A stretch of 64,000 bases of DNA from Mycobacterium adipatum (GCF_001644575.1 NZ_CP015596.1:3224001-3288000); one strand, 5' to 3'. Shown: positions 1 through 10,025, numbered from the stretch's first letter. Notes: generated by a model not told the origin, from the letters alone. Made by a program: numbers and translations.

Positions 1-138
1 CAACTCCAGCAGCCGCAACCGGACCGGGGTGTGGCGGCCGAGCATCGCCCCGGCCGCGATGCGAAAGAGTGCGGCGTAACCGATCTGGCCTGCAGCCCCG
101 GTGACGACGACGGTGATCGGTGGCTGGGTCGAAGACAT
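1..138 (-). CDS. mdh: Malate dehydrogenase, N-terminal part (window edge)
   Basis: Only the first 46 codons are inside the window; the gene runs off the left edge. The ATG is at 138. The translation opens with a short polar leader, then a beta strand and the nucleotide-binding loop GAAGQIG (residues 14-20), followed by [14 protein letters not shown] and RLRLLEL. That pattern is characteristic of the mycobacterial NAD-dependent malate dehydrogenase that interconverts malate and oxaloacetate in the TCA cycle. The catalytic Arg and His residues lie outside the window. The gene on the right is a flavoprotein on the same strand, 24 bases upstream. The family call is firm; integrity of the gene cannot be judged here. 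Confidence 0.9.
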   Translation of the reverse strand, partial: MSSTQPPITVVVTGAAGQIGYAALFRIAAGAMLGRHTPVRLRLLEL

Positions 139-162
139 GCACCCGACCTTAATCAACGGCTC

Positions 163-1386
163 CTAGACCAGTTCGGACAGTGGCACTTCGGGATCGGCGA
201 GTCGGACGGTGTCGATCTTCGCGCCGGCCCGGATGATCGCCTTGATCTCATCCAGTCCGTCCCAGATGTTCACGTTCATCCCGGCCAACACCCGCCTCTT
301 GGTGTCCAGCCAGAACACGGTGAACTCACGTTTGCCGACGTCACCGCGGAACACCACCGAATCGTAGTTCGGTGCGTGGCCGACGTACTCCATGCCGAGG
401 TCGTACTGGTCGGTGAAGAAGTACGGCAGTTCGTCGTAGCTGCCTGGGTCGCCGAGCATCCCGGCCACCGCGACCGCGGGCTGCTTCAGCGCGTTCGCCC
501 AGTGCTCGGTGCGGACGCGACCCTCGAACAGCGGGTGCTGCGCGGCGGCGATGTCACCGACGGCATACACGTCGTCATCGCTGGTCTTCAGCGACTCGTC
601 GACGGCCACGCCACCGGCGGCCAGCGTGAGACCGGCTTTCTCCGCGAGGGCGATACCGGGCTGTGCACCGACGGCGATCAGAACCAGATCGGCCGGCACG
701 GTGGACCCGTCGCCCAGTCGCAGTCCGGTCGCGGTGCCCCCGGCCGCGGTGGTGATGGCGTCGACGGTCGCGTTCAGCCGCAGATCCACCCCGTGCTCGG
801 TGTGCAGCGCGGCGAAAACCTGCGCGACCTCGGGTCCGAGAGCTCCCAGCAGGGGCAGTTCGGCGCTCTCCACGACGGTGACCTGTGCGCCGCGGGTCCG
901 GGCGGCCGCGGCGACCTCCAGTCCGATCCAGCCGGCGCCGACGATGGCGAGCCTGCTGCGCTCGGTCAGTGCCGACAGCAGCGCGGCGGCATGGTCCACG
1001 GTGCGCAGTACGTGCACGCCGTCGGCGTCGGCACCCGGCACATCCAGGTGACGCGCCCGGGACCCGGTCGCGAGCAGCAGCTTGTCGTAATGCTCATGGT
1101 GGCCGTCATCGAAGCCGACGCTGTGACCGCCGGTGTCGATGATCTGCACGCCGGTGCCCAGGCGCAGGTCGATATCGTGCTCGCGATACCACTCGGCGGG
1201 GTGCACGGTGAAATCTGCCAGTGACTTGTCGCCGGCCATATAGTCCTTGGACAGTGGCGGCCGCTCGTAGGGAAGGTGATCCTCGCTGCCGAACAGGATG
1301 ATCTTTCCGTCGAATCCTTTGTCGCGCAGGATTTCCGCGGCCTTCGCGCCGGCCAGGCCGGCGCCGACGATGACGAATGTGGGCAT
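163..1386 (-). CDS. FAD/NAD(P)-dependent ferredoxin reductase-like oxidoreductase
   Basis: The 407-residue protein has an FAD Rossmann motif GAGLAG at 8-13, the ERPPLSK segment at 41-47 typical of rubredoxin/ferredoxin reductases, an NAD motif GAGWIG at 150-155, and a second FAD motif VYAVGDIA near 275. A reductase C-terminal domain follows. Length and order match single-component reductases that pass electrons from NAD(P)H to ferredoxins serving P450s or ring hydroxylases. GGAGAA lies five bases before the ATG at 1386. No ferredoxin or P450 gene is adjacent, so the partner is unknown; P450 genes do occur further along at 33-55 kb. Confidence 0.88.
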   Translation of the reverse strand: MPTFVIVGAGLAGAKAAEILRDKGFDGKIILFGSEDHLPYERPPLSKDYMAGDKSLADFTVHPAEWYREHDIDLRLGTGVQIIDTGGHSVGFDDGHHEHYDKLLLATGSRARHLDVPGADADGVHVLRTVDHAAALLSALTERSRLAIVGAGWIGLEVAAAARTRGAQVTVVESAELPLLGALGPEVAQVFAALHTEHGVDLRLNATVDAITTAAGGTATGLRLGDGSTVPADLVLIAVGAQPGIALAEKAGLTLAAGGVAVDESLKTSDDDVYAVGDIAAAQHPLFEGRVRTEHWANALKQPAVAVAGMLGDPGSYDELPYFFTDQYDLGMEYVGHAPNYDSVVFRGDVGKREFTVFWLDTKRRVLAGMNVNIWDGLDEIKAIIRAGAKIDTVRLADPEVPLSELV

Positions 1387-1489
1387 GGTTGTTCTCCTTT
1401 TTGTCCGGGCGGCTGCGCCGACACGCGTTCGCGAGGCGCATCGCCCGGATCGGTGCGGGATACCCCGCTGCCCCGGGAGCTAACCGCGC

Positions 1490-1822
1490 TTACTTGGGGG
1501 GCAGGCCGCAGGCACACCCCGCGCCGCGGTCCACCCATGATTGCAGCTGGCGCCTCGTGGTCACGCCCGCCGCGGCCACCCGGACCCAGCCGCGAGTCTC
1601 CTTGCCCGCCATGATCATCGGCTCGACATGGGCCCGCTTCAACAGCGTCGCGGTGTCCTCGGCAGGCACCCGCACCATGATGCCGCCCTGCCCGGACACA
1701 CAGACGGCCATGTGACCGCGCACCAGGAAGGCCAGGCCCCCGAACATGCGCTTCTCATCCACGGCTTCGACGGTGGCCAGCAGTTCACGGACCCGCTCGG
1801 CGAGATCCACGTCGTAGGCCAT
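1490..1822 (-). CDS. TfoX/Sxy N-terminal domain protein
   Basis: A 110-residue protein matching the TfoX N-terminal fold: an amphipathic N-terminal helix, then KRMFGGLAFLVRGHMAVCV (about residues 24-42) and a short beta region. Only the N-terminal domain of the enterobacterial competence regulator Sxy is present. Small stand-alone TfoX_N proteins are common in actinobacteria and have no assigned function. It ends in a Cys-rich tail (CACG). The start at 1822 lies three bases past the stop of the DDN-family gene upstream, so the two are probably co-transcribed. Confidence 0.8.
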   Translation of the reverse strand: MAYDVDLAERVRELLATVEAVDEKRMFGGLAFLVRGHMAVCVSGQGGIMVRVPAEDTATLLKRAHVEPMIMAGKETRGWVRVAAAGVTTRRQLQSWVDRGAGCACGLPPK

Positions 1823-1825
1823 CGG

Positions 1826-2203
1826 TCAGTCCAGATCGATGCGGATGGTGAGCAGGTCGGTGCCCATCACGCGGACCACGGCGCTGTTGAACTGCGGCAG
1901 TTCGGCCAACCTGGCGATCGGGTCGTCCGACGGCAGCAGATGGGCGATACCGTTGCGCCACCGCCCCCGGATGCGCACCCGGACAGCGGGATTCGCCTTG
2001 ATGTTCTGCACGTAGTGGGCATGTTCACCGTGCTCGGAGACCATCCAGAACTGGCCGTCGACGACCCGGCCGCCCACCGCGGTACGCCGCGGTTGCCCGG
2101 ACTTGCGGCCGGTCGTCTCCAGCATGGTTATCGGGAGTTTCCTGCCGATCGGGTTGACCGCGAGTCGCTGCAGCGTGTGCACGACCTTGCGTTTGAGCGC
2201 CAT
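1826..2203 (-). CDS. DDN-family deazaflavin (F420)-dependent oxidoreductase
   Basis: A 125-residue split-beta-barrel protein. TTGRKSGQPRRTAV (about residues 30-43), the FWMVSEHGEHAHYVQNI stretch and NPAVRVRIRGRWR are hallmarks of the family that includes the F420-dependent nitroreductase Ddn, which activates pretomanid. Members use reduced coenzyme F420 to reduce quinones or other acceptors. The length is close to the family norm. It lies between OsmC (upstream) and the TfoX-like gene (downstream, three-base gap), a small same-strand group that may serve redox stress defence. The natural substrate cannot be read from sequence. Confidence 0.85.
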   Translation of the reverse strand: MALKRKVVHTLQRLAVNPIGRKLPITMLETTGRKSGQPRRTAVGGRVVDGQFWMVSEHGEHAHYVQNIKANPAVRVRIRGRWRNGIAHLLPSDDPIARLAELPQFNSAVVRVMGTDLLTIRIDLD

Positions 2204-2212
2204 ACGCCGAGT

Positions 2213-2680
2213 TTAAGCGTCGGCGGGCTCGCAGCGGACCTCGAAGTTCACCGAGTTCGCGATGAAACACAGCTGGTGGGCGCGATGATGGATGTCGGCC
2301 AGCGCGACGGCTTGCGCAGGATCGGCGAGCTGCACGACCGGGCGCAGTGTCACCTCGGTGAAATACCCGCTGCCGTCCGAGGTCTGGGCCATCGTGCCGG
2401 ACGGGTGATCGGCGTAGCCGGTGACCGTGACGCCCGCCTGGGCGCACAGCGACAGCACCCACAGCATGTGGCACTGGGCCAACGAGGCCACCAGCAGCTC
2501 CTCGGGGTTCCACCGCGCTGGATCGCCCCGGAACGACGGGTCCGCGCTCCCGGCGATGGTGGGCTTGCCGTCCGCGCTGATCTCGTGGGCGCGTGCGTAG
2601 TCGCGGTAGCCGCTCGTACCGGTCCCGGTGTTCCCGGTCCAGGTGATGTCCAGTTCGTAATGATGAGTCTTGCCCGTCAT
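2213..2680 (-). CDS. OsmC-family peroxiredoxin-like protein
   Basis: A 155-residue protein with the OsmC/Ohr fold signature: an early FRGDPARWNPEELL segment, the helix ASLAQCHMLWVLSLCAQAG carrying the peroxidatic Cys, and a second conserved Cys near the C terminus (HQLCFIANSVNFEVRC). OsmC proteins reduce organic hydroperoxides with paired cysteines. The extended C-terminal strand ending ADA resembles mycobacterial OsmC paralogues rather than Ohr. The ATG at 2680 has only weak Shine-Dalgarno support. A long perfect palindrome lies just upstream, between this gene and the end of lon. Confidence 0.85.
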   Translation of the reverse strand: MTGKTHHYELDITWTGNTGTGTSGYRDYARAHEISADGKPTIAGSADPSFRGDPARWNPEELLVASLAQCHMLWVLSLCAQAGVTVTGYADHPSGTMAQTSDGSGYFTEVTLRPVVQLADPAQAVALADIHHRAHQLCFIANSVNFEVRCEPADA

Positions 2681-2708
2681 GGCGTCACCTTAACCGTGCG
2701 AGCAGACG

Positions 2709-2747
2709 CAAATGGCCGCCAAATCCGACGGATTTGGCGGCCATTTG
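2709..2747 (-). terminator. Perfect 19-bp palindromic hairpin downstream of lon
   Basis: The arms CAAATGGCCGCCAAATCCG (2709-2727) and its exact reverse complement (2729-2747) are separated by a single A, giving an almost closed palindrome. It lies 43 bases beyond the lon stop and 28 bases before the osmC start, both on the minus strand. No U-tract follows, as is usual for mycobacterial stem-only terminators. A second small hairpin (CCCGC-tt-GCGGG, 2760-2771) lies between it and lon. It is probably a terminator or an mRNA 3'-end stabiliser for lon. Confidence 0.6.
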
Positions 2748-2790
2748 TTGGGGGCACCTCCCGCTTGCGGGGGACTCGCGACGGTTGTGG

Positions 2791-5121
2791 CTAGGCCGCG
2801 ACGGTGGCCGCCTCGGACGCCGGCTCCAACGCCAGCGCGACGATCTCGGCGACATCGGTCATCGGACGGACCTCCAGCGCCGCCAGCACCTCGGCCGGAA
2901 CCTCGTCGAGATCGGGCTCGTTGCGCTGTGGGATGAACACCGTCTTCAGCCCGGCCCGTTGCGCCGCCAGCAGTTTCTGCTTGACACCGCCGATGGGCAG
3001 CACCCGGCCGTTCAGCGTGACCTCACCGGTCATACCGACATCACCGCGGACCTGACGTCCGGTGGCCATCGACACCAGCGCCGTCACCATCGTCACACCC
3101 GCGGACGGACCGTCCTTGGGCACCGCGCCCGCGGGCACGTGCACGTGGATCTGGCGGTCCAGCGCCTTCGGGTCGACACCCAGCTGCTCGGCGTGGGCAC
3201 GCACGTAGGACAGCGCGATCTGCGCGGATTCCTTCATGACATCACCGAGCTGGCCGGTCAGCTTCAGCCCCGGGTCGCCGTCGGTCGACCCCGCCTCGAT
3301 GTAGAGCACATCGCCACCCAGCCCCGTGACGGCCAGGCCGGTCGCCACGCCGGGCACCGCGGTGCGCTCGTCCGAGTCCGGCGTGAACCGCGGACGGCCC
3401 AGGTAGTCAACGAGATCAGGCTCGTCGATCACCAGAGGAGTGTCATCGGAAGCCAGTTTCGTCGTCACCTTGCGCAACGCCTTGGCCAGCAACCGCTCGA
3501 ACTGCCGCACCCCCGGTTCGCGGGTGTAGTCCGCGGCGATCTTGCGCAGCGCCGCCTCGGTCAAGGTGACCTCGTCCGAGGTCAGCGCCGCCCGCTCGGC
3601 CTGCCGGGGCAGCAGGTAATCCCGCGCGATGGCCACCTTGTCGTCCTCGGTGTAGCCGTCGATCTGGATCAGTTCCATGCGGTCCAGCAGCGCCGACGGG
3701 ATGTTCTCGATGACGTTGGCCGTCGCCAGGAACACCACATCGGACAGGTCGAGATCCAGCTCCAGGTAGTGGTCGCGGAAGGTGTGGTTCTGCGCCGGAT
3801 CGAGCACCTCGAGCAGCGCCGAGGATGGGTCGCCGCGGTAATCCGAGCCGACCTTGTCGATCTCGTCGAGCAGCACGACCGGGTTCATCGAGCCGGCCTC
3901 ACCGATGGCCCGCACGATACGGCCGGGCAGCGCGCCGACGTAGGTGCGCCGGTGCCCGCGGATCTCGGCCTCGTCGCGCACACCACCGAGGGCGACGCGA
4001 ACGAACTTGCGGCCCAACGCCCGTGCGACCGACTCACCCAACGAGGTCTTTCCGACACCGGGAGGGCCGGCCAGCACCATGACGGCACCGGAGCCGCGGC
4101 CGCCCACCACCGACATGTTGCGCTGGGCGCGCCGCGCCCGCACCGCCAGGTATTCGACGATGCGGTCCTTGACGTCCTCCAACCCGTGATGATCGGCATC
4201 CAGGATCTCGCGCGCGGACGTCAGATCCGTCGAATCCTGGGTGCTTTCGTTCCACGGCAGCTCCAGCACGGTGTCCAGCCAGGTGCGGATCCACCCGCCC
4301 TCGGGGCTCTGGTCACTGGACCGTTCCAGCTTGCCGACCTCGCGCAGCGCGGCCTCGCGAACCTTCTCGGGAAGGTCGGCGGCCTCGACGCGGGCCCGGT
4401 AGTCGTCTTCTTCCCCGGTCCCGTCGGGACCCAACTCGCCGAGTTCCTTGCGGATCGCGTTGAGCTGCTGGCGCAGCAGGAATTCCTTCTGCTGCTTGTC
4501 CATTCCGGCCCGGACGTCCTCGGCGATCTTGTCGTTGACCTCCGTCTCGGCCAGATGTTCACCGGTCCACGCGATGAGTTGACGCAACCGCTGCGACACA
4601 TCTTCGGTCTCCAGCAGTTCGCGCTTCTGCACATCGGTCAGGTAGGACGCGTAGCCGGCGGTGTCGGCCATCGCGGACGGGTCGGTGATCTTGTTGACCA
4701 CGTCGACGATCTGCCAGGCCTCCCGGCGCTGCAGCATCGCCAGCAGCAGCTTCTTGTACTCGGCGGCAAGTGTCGTGATCTCCTCGGTCGCCTCGGCGTC
4801 GGCCACCTCGGTGACCTCGACCCACAGCGCCGCCCCGGGCCCGGTGGTCCCAGAGCCGATGTGGGCGCGCCGCTCACCCTTGACGACGGCGGCGGCGCCA
4901 CCACCGGGAATGCGGCCGACCTGCACGATCGAGGCGAGCACGCCGTAGGTGGGGTAGCGGTCATCCAGGCGCGGGGCGATCAGCAGCCGGCCCGAGTCGC
5001 TGGATTGGGCGGCATCGACCGCAGCCCGCGCGGCGTCGTCGAGCTCGATGGGCACCACCATTCCGGGTAGCAAGATCGGCTCACGGACGAACAAGACCGG
5101 GACGGAGATGGGTTCAGGCAT
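2791..5121 (-). CDS. lon: ATP-dependent endopeptidase La (Lon)
   Basis: A 776-residue Lon protease: N-terminal substrate-binding domain (1-200), coiled region, AAA+ module with Walker A GPPGVGKT (352-359) and Walker B VVLLDEID (415-422), then the protease domain with catalytic Ser673 in DGPSAG and Lys716 about 43 residues later, matching the E. coli spacing. It degrades misfolded and regulatory proteins in the cytoplasm. I chose the ATG at 5121 over an adjacent TTG because GGAGGA precedes it at a good distance. A HAIR-like inverted repeat lies just upstream, suggesting HspR heat-shock control. Lon is absent from M. tuberculosis but present in many fast growers. Confidence 0.97.
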   Translation of the reverse strand: MPEPISVPVLFVREPILLPGMVVPIELDDAARAAVDAAQSSDSGRLLIAPRLDDRYPTYGVLASIVQVGRIPGGGAAAVVKGERRAHIGSGTTGPGAALWVEVTEVADAEATEEITTLAAEYKKLLLAMLQRREAWQIVDVVNKITDPSAMADTAGYASYLTDVQKRELLETEDVSQRLRQLIAWTGEHLAETEVNDKIAEDVRAGMDKQQKEFLLRQQLNAIRKELGELGPDGTGEEDDYRARVEAADLPEKVREAALREVGKLERSSDQSPEGGWIRTWLDTVLELPWNESTQDSTDLTSAREILDADHHGLEDVKDRIVEYLAVRARRAQRNMSVVGGRGSGAVMVLAGPPGVGKTSLGESVARALGRKFVRVALGGVRDEAEIRGHRRTYVGALPGRIVRAIGEAGSMNPVVLLDEIDKVGSDYRGDPSSALLEVLDPAQNHTFRDHYLELDLDLSDVVFLATANVIENIPSALLDRMELIQIDGYTEDDKVAIARDYLLPRQAERAALTSDEVTLTEAALRKIAADYTREPGVRQFERLLAKALRKVTTKLASDDTPLVIDEPDLVDYLGRPRFTPDSDERTAVPGVATGLAVTGLGGDVLYIEAGSTDGDPGLKLTGQLGDVMKESAQIALSYVRAHAEQLGVDPKALDRQIHVHVPAGAVPKDGPSAGVTMVTALVSMATGRQVRGDVGMTGEVTLNGRVLPIGGVKQKLLAAQRAGLKTVFIPQRNEPDLDEVPAEVLAALEVRPMTDVAEIVALALEPASEAATVAA

Positions 5122-5133
5122 CAATCCTCCAAA

Positions 5134-5154
5134 GTTGATTCTGATGGACTCAAC
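5134..5154 (-). promoter_or_regulatory. HAIR-like element (candidate HspR operator) upstream of lon
   Basis: GTTGATT (5134-5140), a seven-base spacer and ACTCAAC (5148-5154) form an inverted repeat with one mismatch and exactly the spacing of the HAIR consensus CTTGAGT-N7-ACTCAAG bound by HspR. The right half matches that consensus at 6 of 7 positions and the left at 5 of 7. It starts 13 bases upstream of the lon ATG, next to the ribosome binding site. In Streptomyces lon belongs to the HspR regulon, so the position makes sense. Binding is inferred. Confidence 0.6.
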
Positions 5155-5191
5155 TCAGGGGAGCCTTGGATTGTTCCCGGTGCTCGTCGAC

Positions 5192-6118
5192 CTAGGTGAT
5201 GGACCAGAACTCGAGCAGGGTGCGAATGGTCGCCACCAGGGGGAGCGGTTGGTCCAGCATCGGGTGGTGTCCGGCCTCGGCGAGTTCGACAAACGGGCCA
5301 CGCAACTGCAGCAGGGAACGGATCTGCTCGGCCATCGGCGGTGGCACCAAACCGTTCTGGCACCGCAAATACCCTATTCGGCAGGGAATTCGGGCGAAGA
5401 CGTTCTCCAAGATCTCCTCGTCGGCCGGCGTCTCCTCCAGCCGTAGCCCGCCGAAGATCTCGGGGTCGAACTTCCACACCCACCCGCTCTCGGACTTGCG
5501 CACGGACTGCGAGGCGATATGGCGTTCGATGAACGGCAGCGTCACAGGTTGCGTGGGCACGGCTCGAAAGCGCGCCAGGATCTCCGCCTCGGTGCGGTAC
5601 CCGGGAGTGTCCCGGCGCCGGGTCGCCAGCCGCGGCTCCTCGGGAACCCGGTCGTGCAGCGGTGAGTCGATCACCAGAACGCTGTCGATCTGCTTGCCGT
5701 ACCGGGTGGCAGCCGCGGCCCCGACCCAGCCGCCCATGCTGTGACCCACGACGGTCGGGCGGGCGGTCGACCCGGAGGCCTCCGCCGCGGCGAGCACTTC
5801 ACGCGCCCACATCGACATCGAGTATTCCGGGCGCGCACCACTGTCACCGTGCCCGCTCAGGTCGAGCGCGACCACCCGGTGGGTGGCGGTGAACAGGGGA
5901 GCGATGTGATCCCACCATCCGGAATGCGCGCCGCCACCGTGCACGAAGACCAGCGGCGGCTTATCCGTGTCGCCCCACAGCCGCAAATGGATGCGGCACC
6001 CGCGGACGTCGGTCGCGGCATGCTCGGGCGTGACGGCCAGCGCGGTGTGAAACCATTCCGGCTCGTCGACCGGCGGTTCCGGGTCCGACGGCTTCGGGCG
6101 TCGGATCTTGAGACTCAC
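5192..6118 (-). CDS. Alpha/beta hydrolase
   Basis: A 308-residue alpha/beta-fold hydrolase. The oxyanion motif HGGG is at 60-63, the nucleophile elbow GHSMGG puts Ser at 127, and a C-terminal AGHHPMLDQP segment supplies the catalytic His. A 40-residue polar N-terminal extension precedes the core. There is no signal peptide, so the protein is probably cytoplasmic. The sequence does not reveal the ester or lactone substrate. It lies 70 bases upstream of lon on the same strand and is divergent from the BCCT transporter, with about 190 bases between the two starts. Confidence 0.85.
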   Translation of the reverse strand: MSLKIRRPKPSDPEPPVDEPEWFHTALAVTPEHAATDVRGCRIHLRLWGDTDKPPLVFVHGGGAHSGWWDHIAPLFTATHRVVALDLSGHGDSGARPEYSMSMWAREVLAAAEASGSTARPTVVGHSMGGWVGAAAATRYGKQIDSVLVIDSPLHDRVPEEPRLATRRRDTPGYRTEAEILARFRAVPTQPVTLPFIERHIASQSVRKSESGWVWKFDPEIFGGLRLEETPADEEILENVFARIPCRIGYLRCQNGLVPPPMAEQIRSLLQLRGPFVELAEAGHHPMLDQPLPLVATIRTLLEFWSIT

Positions 6119-6231
6119 CTTGAGCAGTCTGTCTCATCGTCTGACCGGCCCGTGATCCGGCCCGTGCGCGTGCGGGGACCTCCTTGCCGTGGCTGGTGTT
6201 GCCGTCAAAGGTGCAGGTATGGTCGACCCTC

Positions 6232-6249
6232 GCTGGTCTGCACACCAGC
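6232..6249. promoter_or_regulatory. Inverted repeat in the hydrolase/BCCT divergent promoter region
   Basis: GCTGGT (6232-6237), six bases, then ACCAGC (6244-6249) form perfect six-base arms. The repeat is centred between the divergent starts at 6118 and 6309. It could bind a dimeric repressor that controls the transporter; no regulator gene is adjacent. Chance occurrence is possible for arms this short. Confidence 0.3.
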
Positions 6250-6308
6250 ACATGGCCAGAACGTGACTGGCGCACGTGACGAGACGAAGACGATGACGAG
6301 GTTGGCTG

Positions 6309-8078
6309 ATGCCCGACGACGAGCGATCTGTGATGCCGAAGGCGTTCCGCGCCCTGAAACCGCAGGTGTTCATACCTTCCTCGGTGCTGATCATCGGTCT
6401 CATCGTGTTCTCGGTGGTCTTCGCGGCCACCGCCGAGGGGGCCTTCTCCGGTCTCAATGAAGCCATCGCCTCCACCGTCGGGTGGTGGTACATCCTGGTC
6501 GCCACCGGGTTCGTGTTGTTTGCGGTGTATTGCGGCGCATCGCGCATCGGCACCATCAGGCTCGGAGCCGATGACGAAGAGCCCGAATTCACCTTCGTGG
6601 CGTGGCTCGCGATGCTGTTCAGTGCCGGAATGGGCATCGGTCTTGTGTTCTACGGGGTCGCCGAACCACTGACCCACTACATCGATCCGCCCACCTCGCT
6701 GGGCGTCGACGGCGCCACCGCGCCCGCCGCGAACCAGGCTCTGTCGCTCACGTTGTTCCACTGGGGTCTGCACGCCTGGGCCATCTATGTCGTCGTCGGG
6801 CTCGGGATGGCCTATATGACGTACCGACGGGGGCGCCCGCTGTCGGTGCGGTGGCTGCTGGAGCCACTCATCGGTAAGAACCGTGTCGAGGGCCCGATCG
6901 GCCACGCCGTCGACGTGGTCGCCGTCGTCGGCACCTTGTTCGGGGTGGCGACCTCACTCGGCTTCGGCATCACTCAGATCGGCGCCGGCCTGGAGTATCT
7001 CGGTTGGATCGAACTGGACGGCACCTGGACCATGGTGCTCATTGCGGTGATCACCACGCTGGCCACGCTGTCGGTGGTCAGCGGTGTCGCCAAGGGCATG
7101 CAGTGGTTGTCCAACATCAACATGGGGCTGGCAGCCGCCCTTGCCCTGTTCGTCATGGCGCTGGGCCCGACGCTGTTCTTGTTGCAGGCGTGGGTGCAGA
7201 ACCTCGGTGGGTATGCCCAGGCGCTGCCCCAGCTGTCCCTGCGCACGGGTCCGTTCAGTGACGGCAGCTGGTTGGGGTCGTGGACCATCTTCTACTGGGG
7301 TTGGTGGATCAGCTGGGCACCGTTCGTCGGGATGTTCATCGCCCGTATCTCCCGCGGCCGCACCATCCGCCAGTTCGTCACCACCGTCCTGCTGGTGCCC
7401 ACGGTGATCGGGTCGTTGTGGTTCACCATCTTCGGTGACTCGGCGATCCTGCGGCAGCGCACCGACGGTGACATGCTGGTCGACGGGGCCGTGGACTCCA
7501 ATACCTCACTGTTCCAGTTGTTGGCGACGCTTCCGTGGCCCACCATCACCAGCGTGCTGGCGGTGCTGGTGATCATGTTCTTCTTCATCACGTCATCGGA
7601 TTCCGGTTCCTTGGTCATCGACATCCTCTGTTCGGGTGGAGATCTGGATCCGCCGAAAGCGACCCGCGTCTACTGGGCCGTGCTCGAGGGTGCGGCCGCT
7701 GCGGTCTTGTTGCTGGTGGGTGGAGCGGGATCACTGACAGCGCTTCAGACGGCGTCGATAGCCACCGCGGCACCGTTTTCACTGGTGATGGTGGCCGCGT
7801 GCGTGGCGATGTTGCGGGCGTTCCGATACGACCTCGCCACCACACCGCGGCTGCTCCACGTGAGCACACCTGACCTGCTACCGGCCCATCGCCGCCACGA
7901 TGTCTCGGCCACCATGGCCGGCCTGGTGTCGGTCCGGACCATCGCCCCCGCGGACTGGGAGATTCACCCGGCCACCGGGGAGCTCTCCATCACCGAGCCG
8001 ACGGATCCGCTGGCCGAAGACGAGCCGCCGAGCGACTCGGCCGCGCCGGCACGGAAAACAACAGACGACTCACGGTGA
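6309..8078 (+). CDS. BCCT-family betaine/carnitine/choline transporter
   Basis: A 589-residue integral membrane protein with about twelve hydrophobic segments. The diagnostic BCCT block, WTIFYWGWWISWAPFVGMF followed by IARISRGRTIR, is in the second half, and GMGIGLVFYGVAEP forms the glycine-rich segment of the third helix. BCCT proteins import betaine, choline, carnitine or ectoine using Na+ or H+ gradients, usually for osmoprotection. A hydrophilic C-terminal tail of about 80 residues, rich in Asp, Glu and Ser, lies after the last helix, as in osmosensing members. The ATG at 6309 was chosen; a second in-frame ATG lies nine codons in. The exact substrate is undetermined. Confidence 0.93.
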   Translation: MPDDERSVMPKAFRALKPQVFIPSSVLIIGLIVFSVVFAATAEGAFSGLNEAIASTVGWWYILVATGFVLFAVYCGASRIGTIRLGADDEEPEFTFVAWLAMLFSAGMGIGLVFYGVAEPLTHYIDPPTSLGVDGATAPAANQALSLTLFHWGLHAWAIYVVVGLGMAYMTYRRGRPLSVRWLLEPLIGKNRVEGPIGHAVDVVAVVGTLFGVATSLGFGITQIGAGLEYLGWIELDGTWTMVLIAVITTLATLSVVSGVAKGMQWLSNINMGLAAALALFVMALGPTLFLLQAWVQNLGGYAQALPQLSLRTGPFSDGSWLGSWTIFYWGWWISWAPFVGMFIARISRGRTIRQFVTTVLLVPTVIGSLWFTIFGDSAILRQRTDGDMLVDGAVDSNTSLFQLLATLPWPTITSVLAVLVIMFFFITSSDSGSLVIDILCSGGDLDPPKATRVYWAVLEGAAAAVLLLVGGAGSLTALQTASIATAAPFSLVMVAACVAMLRAFRYDLATTPRLLHVSTPDLLPAHRRHDVSATMAGLVSVRTIAPADWEIHPATGELSITEPTDPLAEDEPPSDSAAPARKTTDDSR

Positions 8079-8276
8079 ACGACGCGCGGTGTCGTCGGGC
8101 TCTCGGGCAACCTGGCCACCGTTCGCCCCCACATGGATCCGATGGCATTGGCGCGCAGACTATCCCAGCGGTTCCCGTGCTGGGGATGATCGGCCATACC
8201 GCCAACTCAACGCCGCTTCCTGTGGCGATGCAACCGATTTTCCGGTGCGCCAGCTGTCGTGCGTGGTGCCGTCGGG

Positions 8277-8721
8277 TCAACGCACCCGGTCCAGCCAGCG
8301 GGCGATCCGCGGCTCGGATACCGCGAGCAGGATCGCCGCGACGATCCACACCCGACAGCGCAACGGTGGTGTTCCAGGCGTCCATCGACAACCCTTCGTC
8401 GTTCTCGCTGTGGAAGTAGGGGGTGATGATGCCGTATTCAATGGCCGGGGCGACGGCGATGCTGAACGCGAGACCCGTTGTGGCGCCGAAGGCCCCGCGC
8501 AGCAGATAGGAGCGCGGGCTGCCGTTGGTCGGGGCAGGGTGATGGTGGGCGAGCAGGATCAACAGCAGCATCAAACCAATGACGACGGCCAGGATGTCCC
8601 AATCGTCGCCGGCGAAGATGAAGGCGACCGCCCCGCCGACCGTGGCCAACGCCAACGCCCCGGGATCGACGCGGTGCTGGACGTGCGTTGTCGGTGCGGT
8701 GCCCTGGTTGTCGGCTGCCAT
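8277..8721 (-). pseudogene. Small four-helix membrane protein interrupted by a +1 frameshift
   Basis: From the ATG at 8721 the frame reads three membrane helices (ALALATVGGAVAFIFA, ILAVVIGLMLLLILLA, GLAFSIAVAPAIEYGI) and then DAWNTTVALS. After that the same frame turns into Arg-rich antisense-like sequence. One base over, near 8350-8360, the reading continues as VWIVAAILLAVSEPRIARWL and stops at 8277, giving a natural fourth helix and basic tail. The 445-bp span is one base too long for a single frame. Without the extra base the product would be 147 residues. The family is not recognised. It is either a real frameshift mutation or a sequencing/assembly error. Confidence 0.65.
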
Positions 8722-8785
8722 CACTGAACTGTAGGGCGGGCGCGCAGACCAGTCGGCCCGAATCGCGGCCCGGCACACACAAAAG

Positions 8786-8824
8786 CAGGGAGCCTGCCGT
8801 TCGGGGGGTACGGCAGGCTCCCTG
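8786..8824 (-). terminator. Strong intrinsic-type terminator after the antigen 85 gene
   Basis: CAGGGAGCCTGCCGT (8786-8800) pairs perfectly with 8810-8824 (15 bp) around a nine-base loop. It lies 23 bases past the antigen 85 stop. On the minus strand CTTTT follows the stem. On the plus strand GGTTTT follows. The hairpin could therefore work in both directions. Stem-plus-T-run terminators are uncommon in mycobacteria. Confidence 0.8.
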
Positions 8825-8846
8825 GGTTTTGTGGATCGAGCTCGCG

Positions 8847-9872
<1,026 letters not shown>

Positions 9873-10025
9873 TTAAGCAAGCGCCGCTGCTTTCTTCGTG
9901 AGGTAGTTCAACATGCGCCTCACTAGTCACACGCGTAACAGTGCGGCGTGGTGTGGTCGCGGGTTGCTAACGATTGCGACTCGGGCTCGAGACCATCCAC
10001 GGCGCATGCGGTTAGTGTCGAAACG

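Noticed and set aside
2734..5070. A 778-residue open frame on the plus strand opposite lon
   Set aside because: Fully antisense to an intact lon gene, rich in His, Arg and Gln, with no domain or ribosome binding site; it is the usual GC-rich mirror frame.
7990..8277. Continuation of the first frame of the small membrane protein past the frameshift
   Set aside because: The sequence becomes Arg/Pro-rich, runs antisense into the end of the BCCT gene, and loses the membrane pattern.
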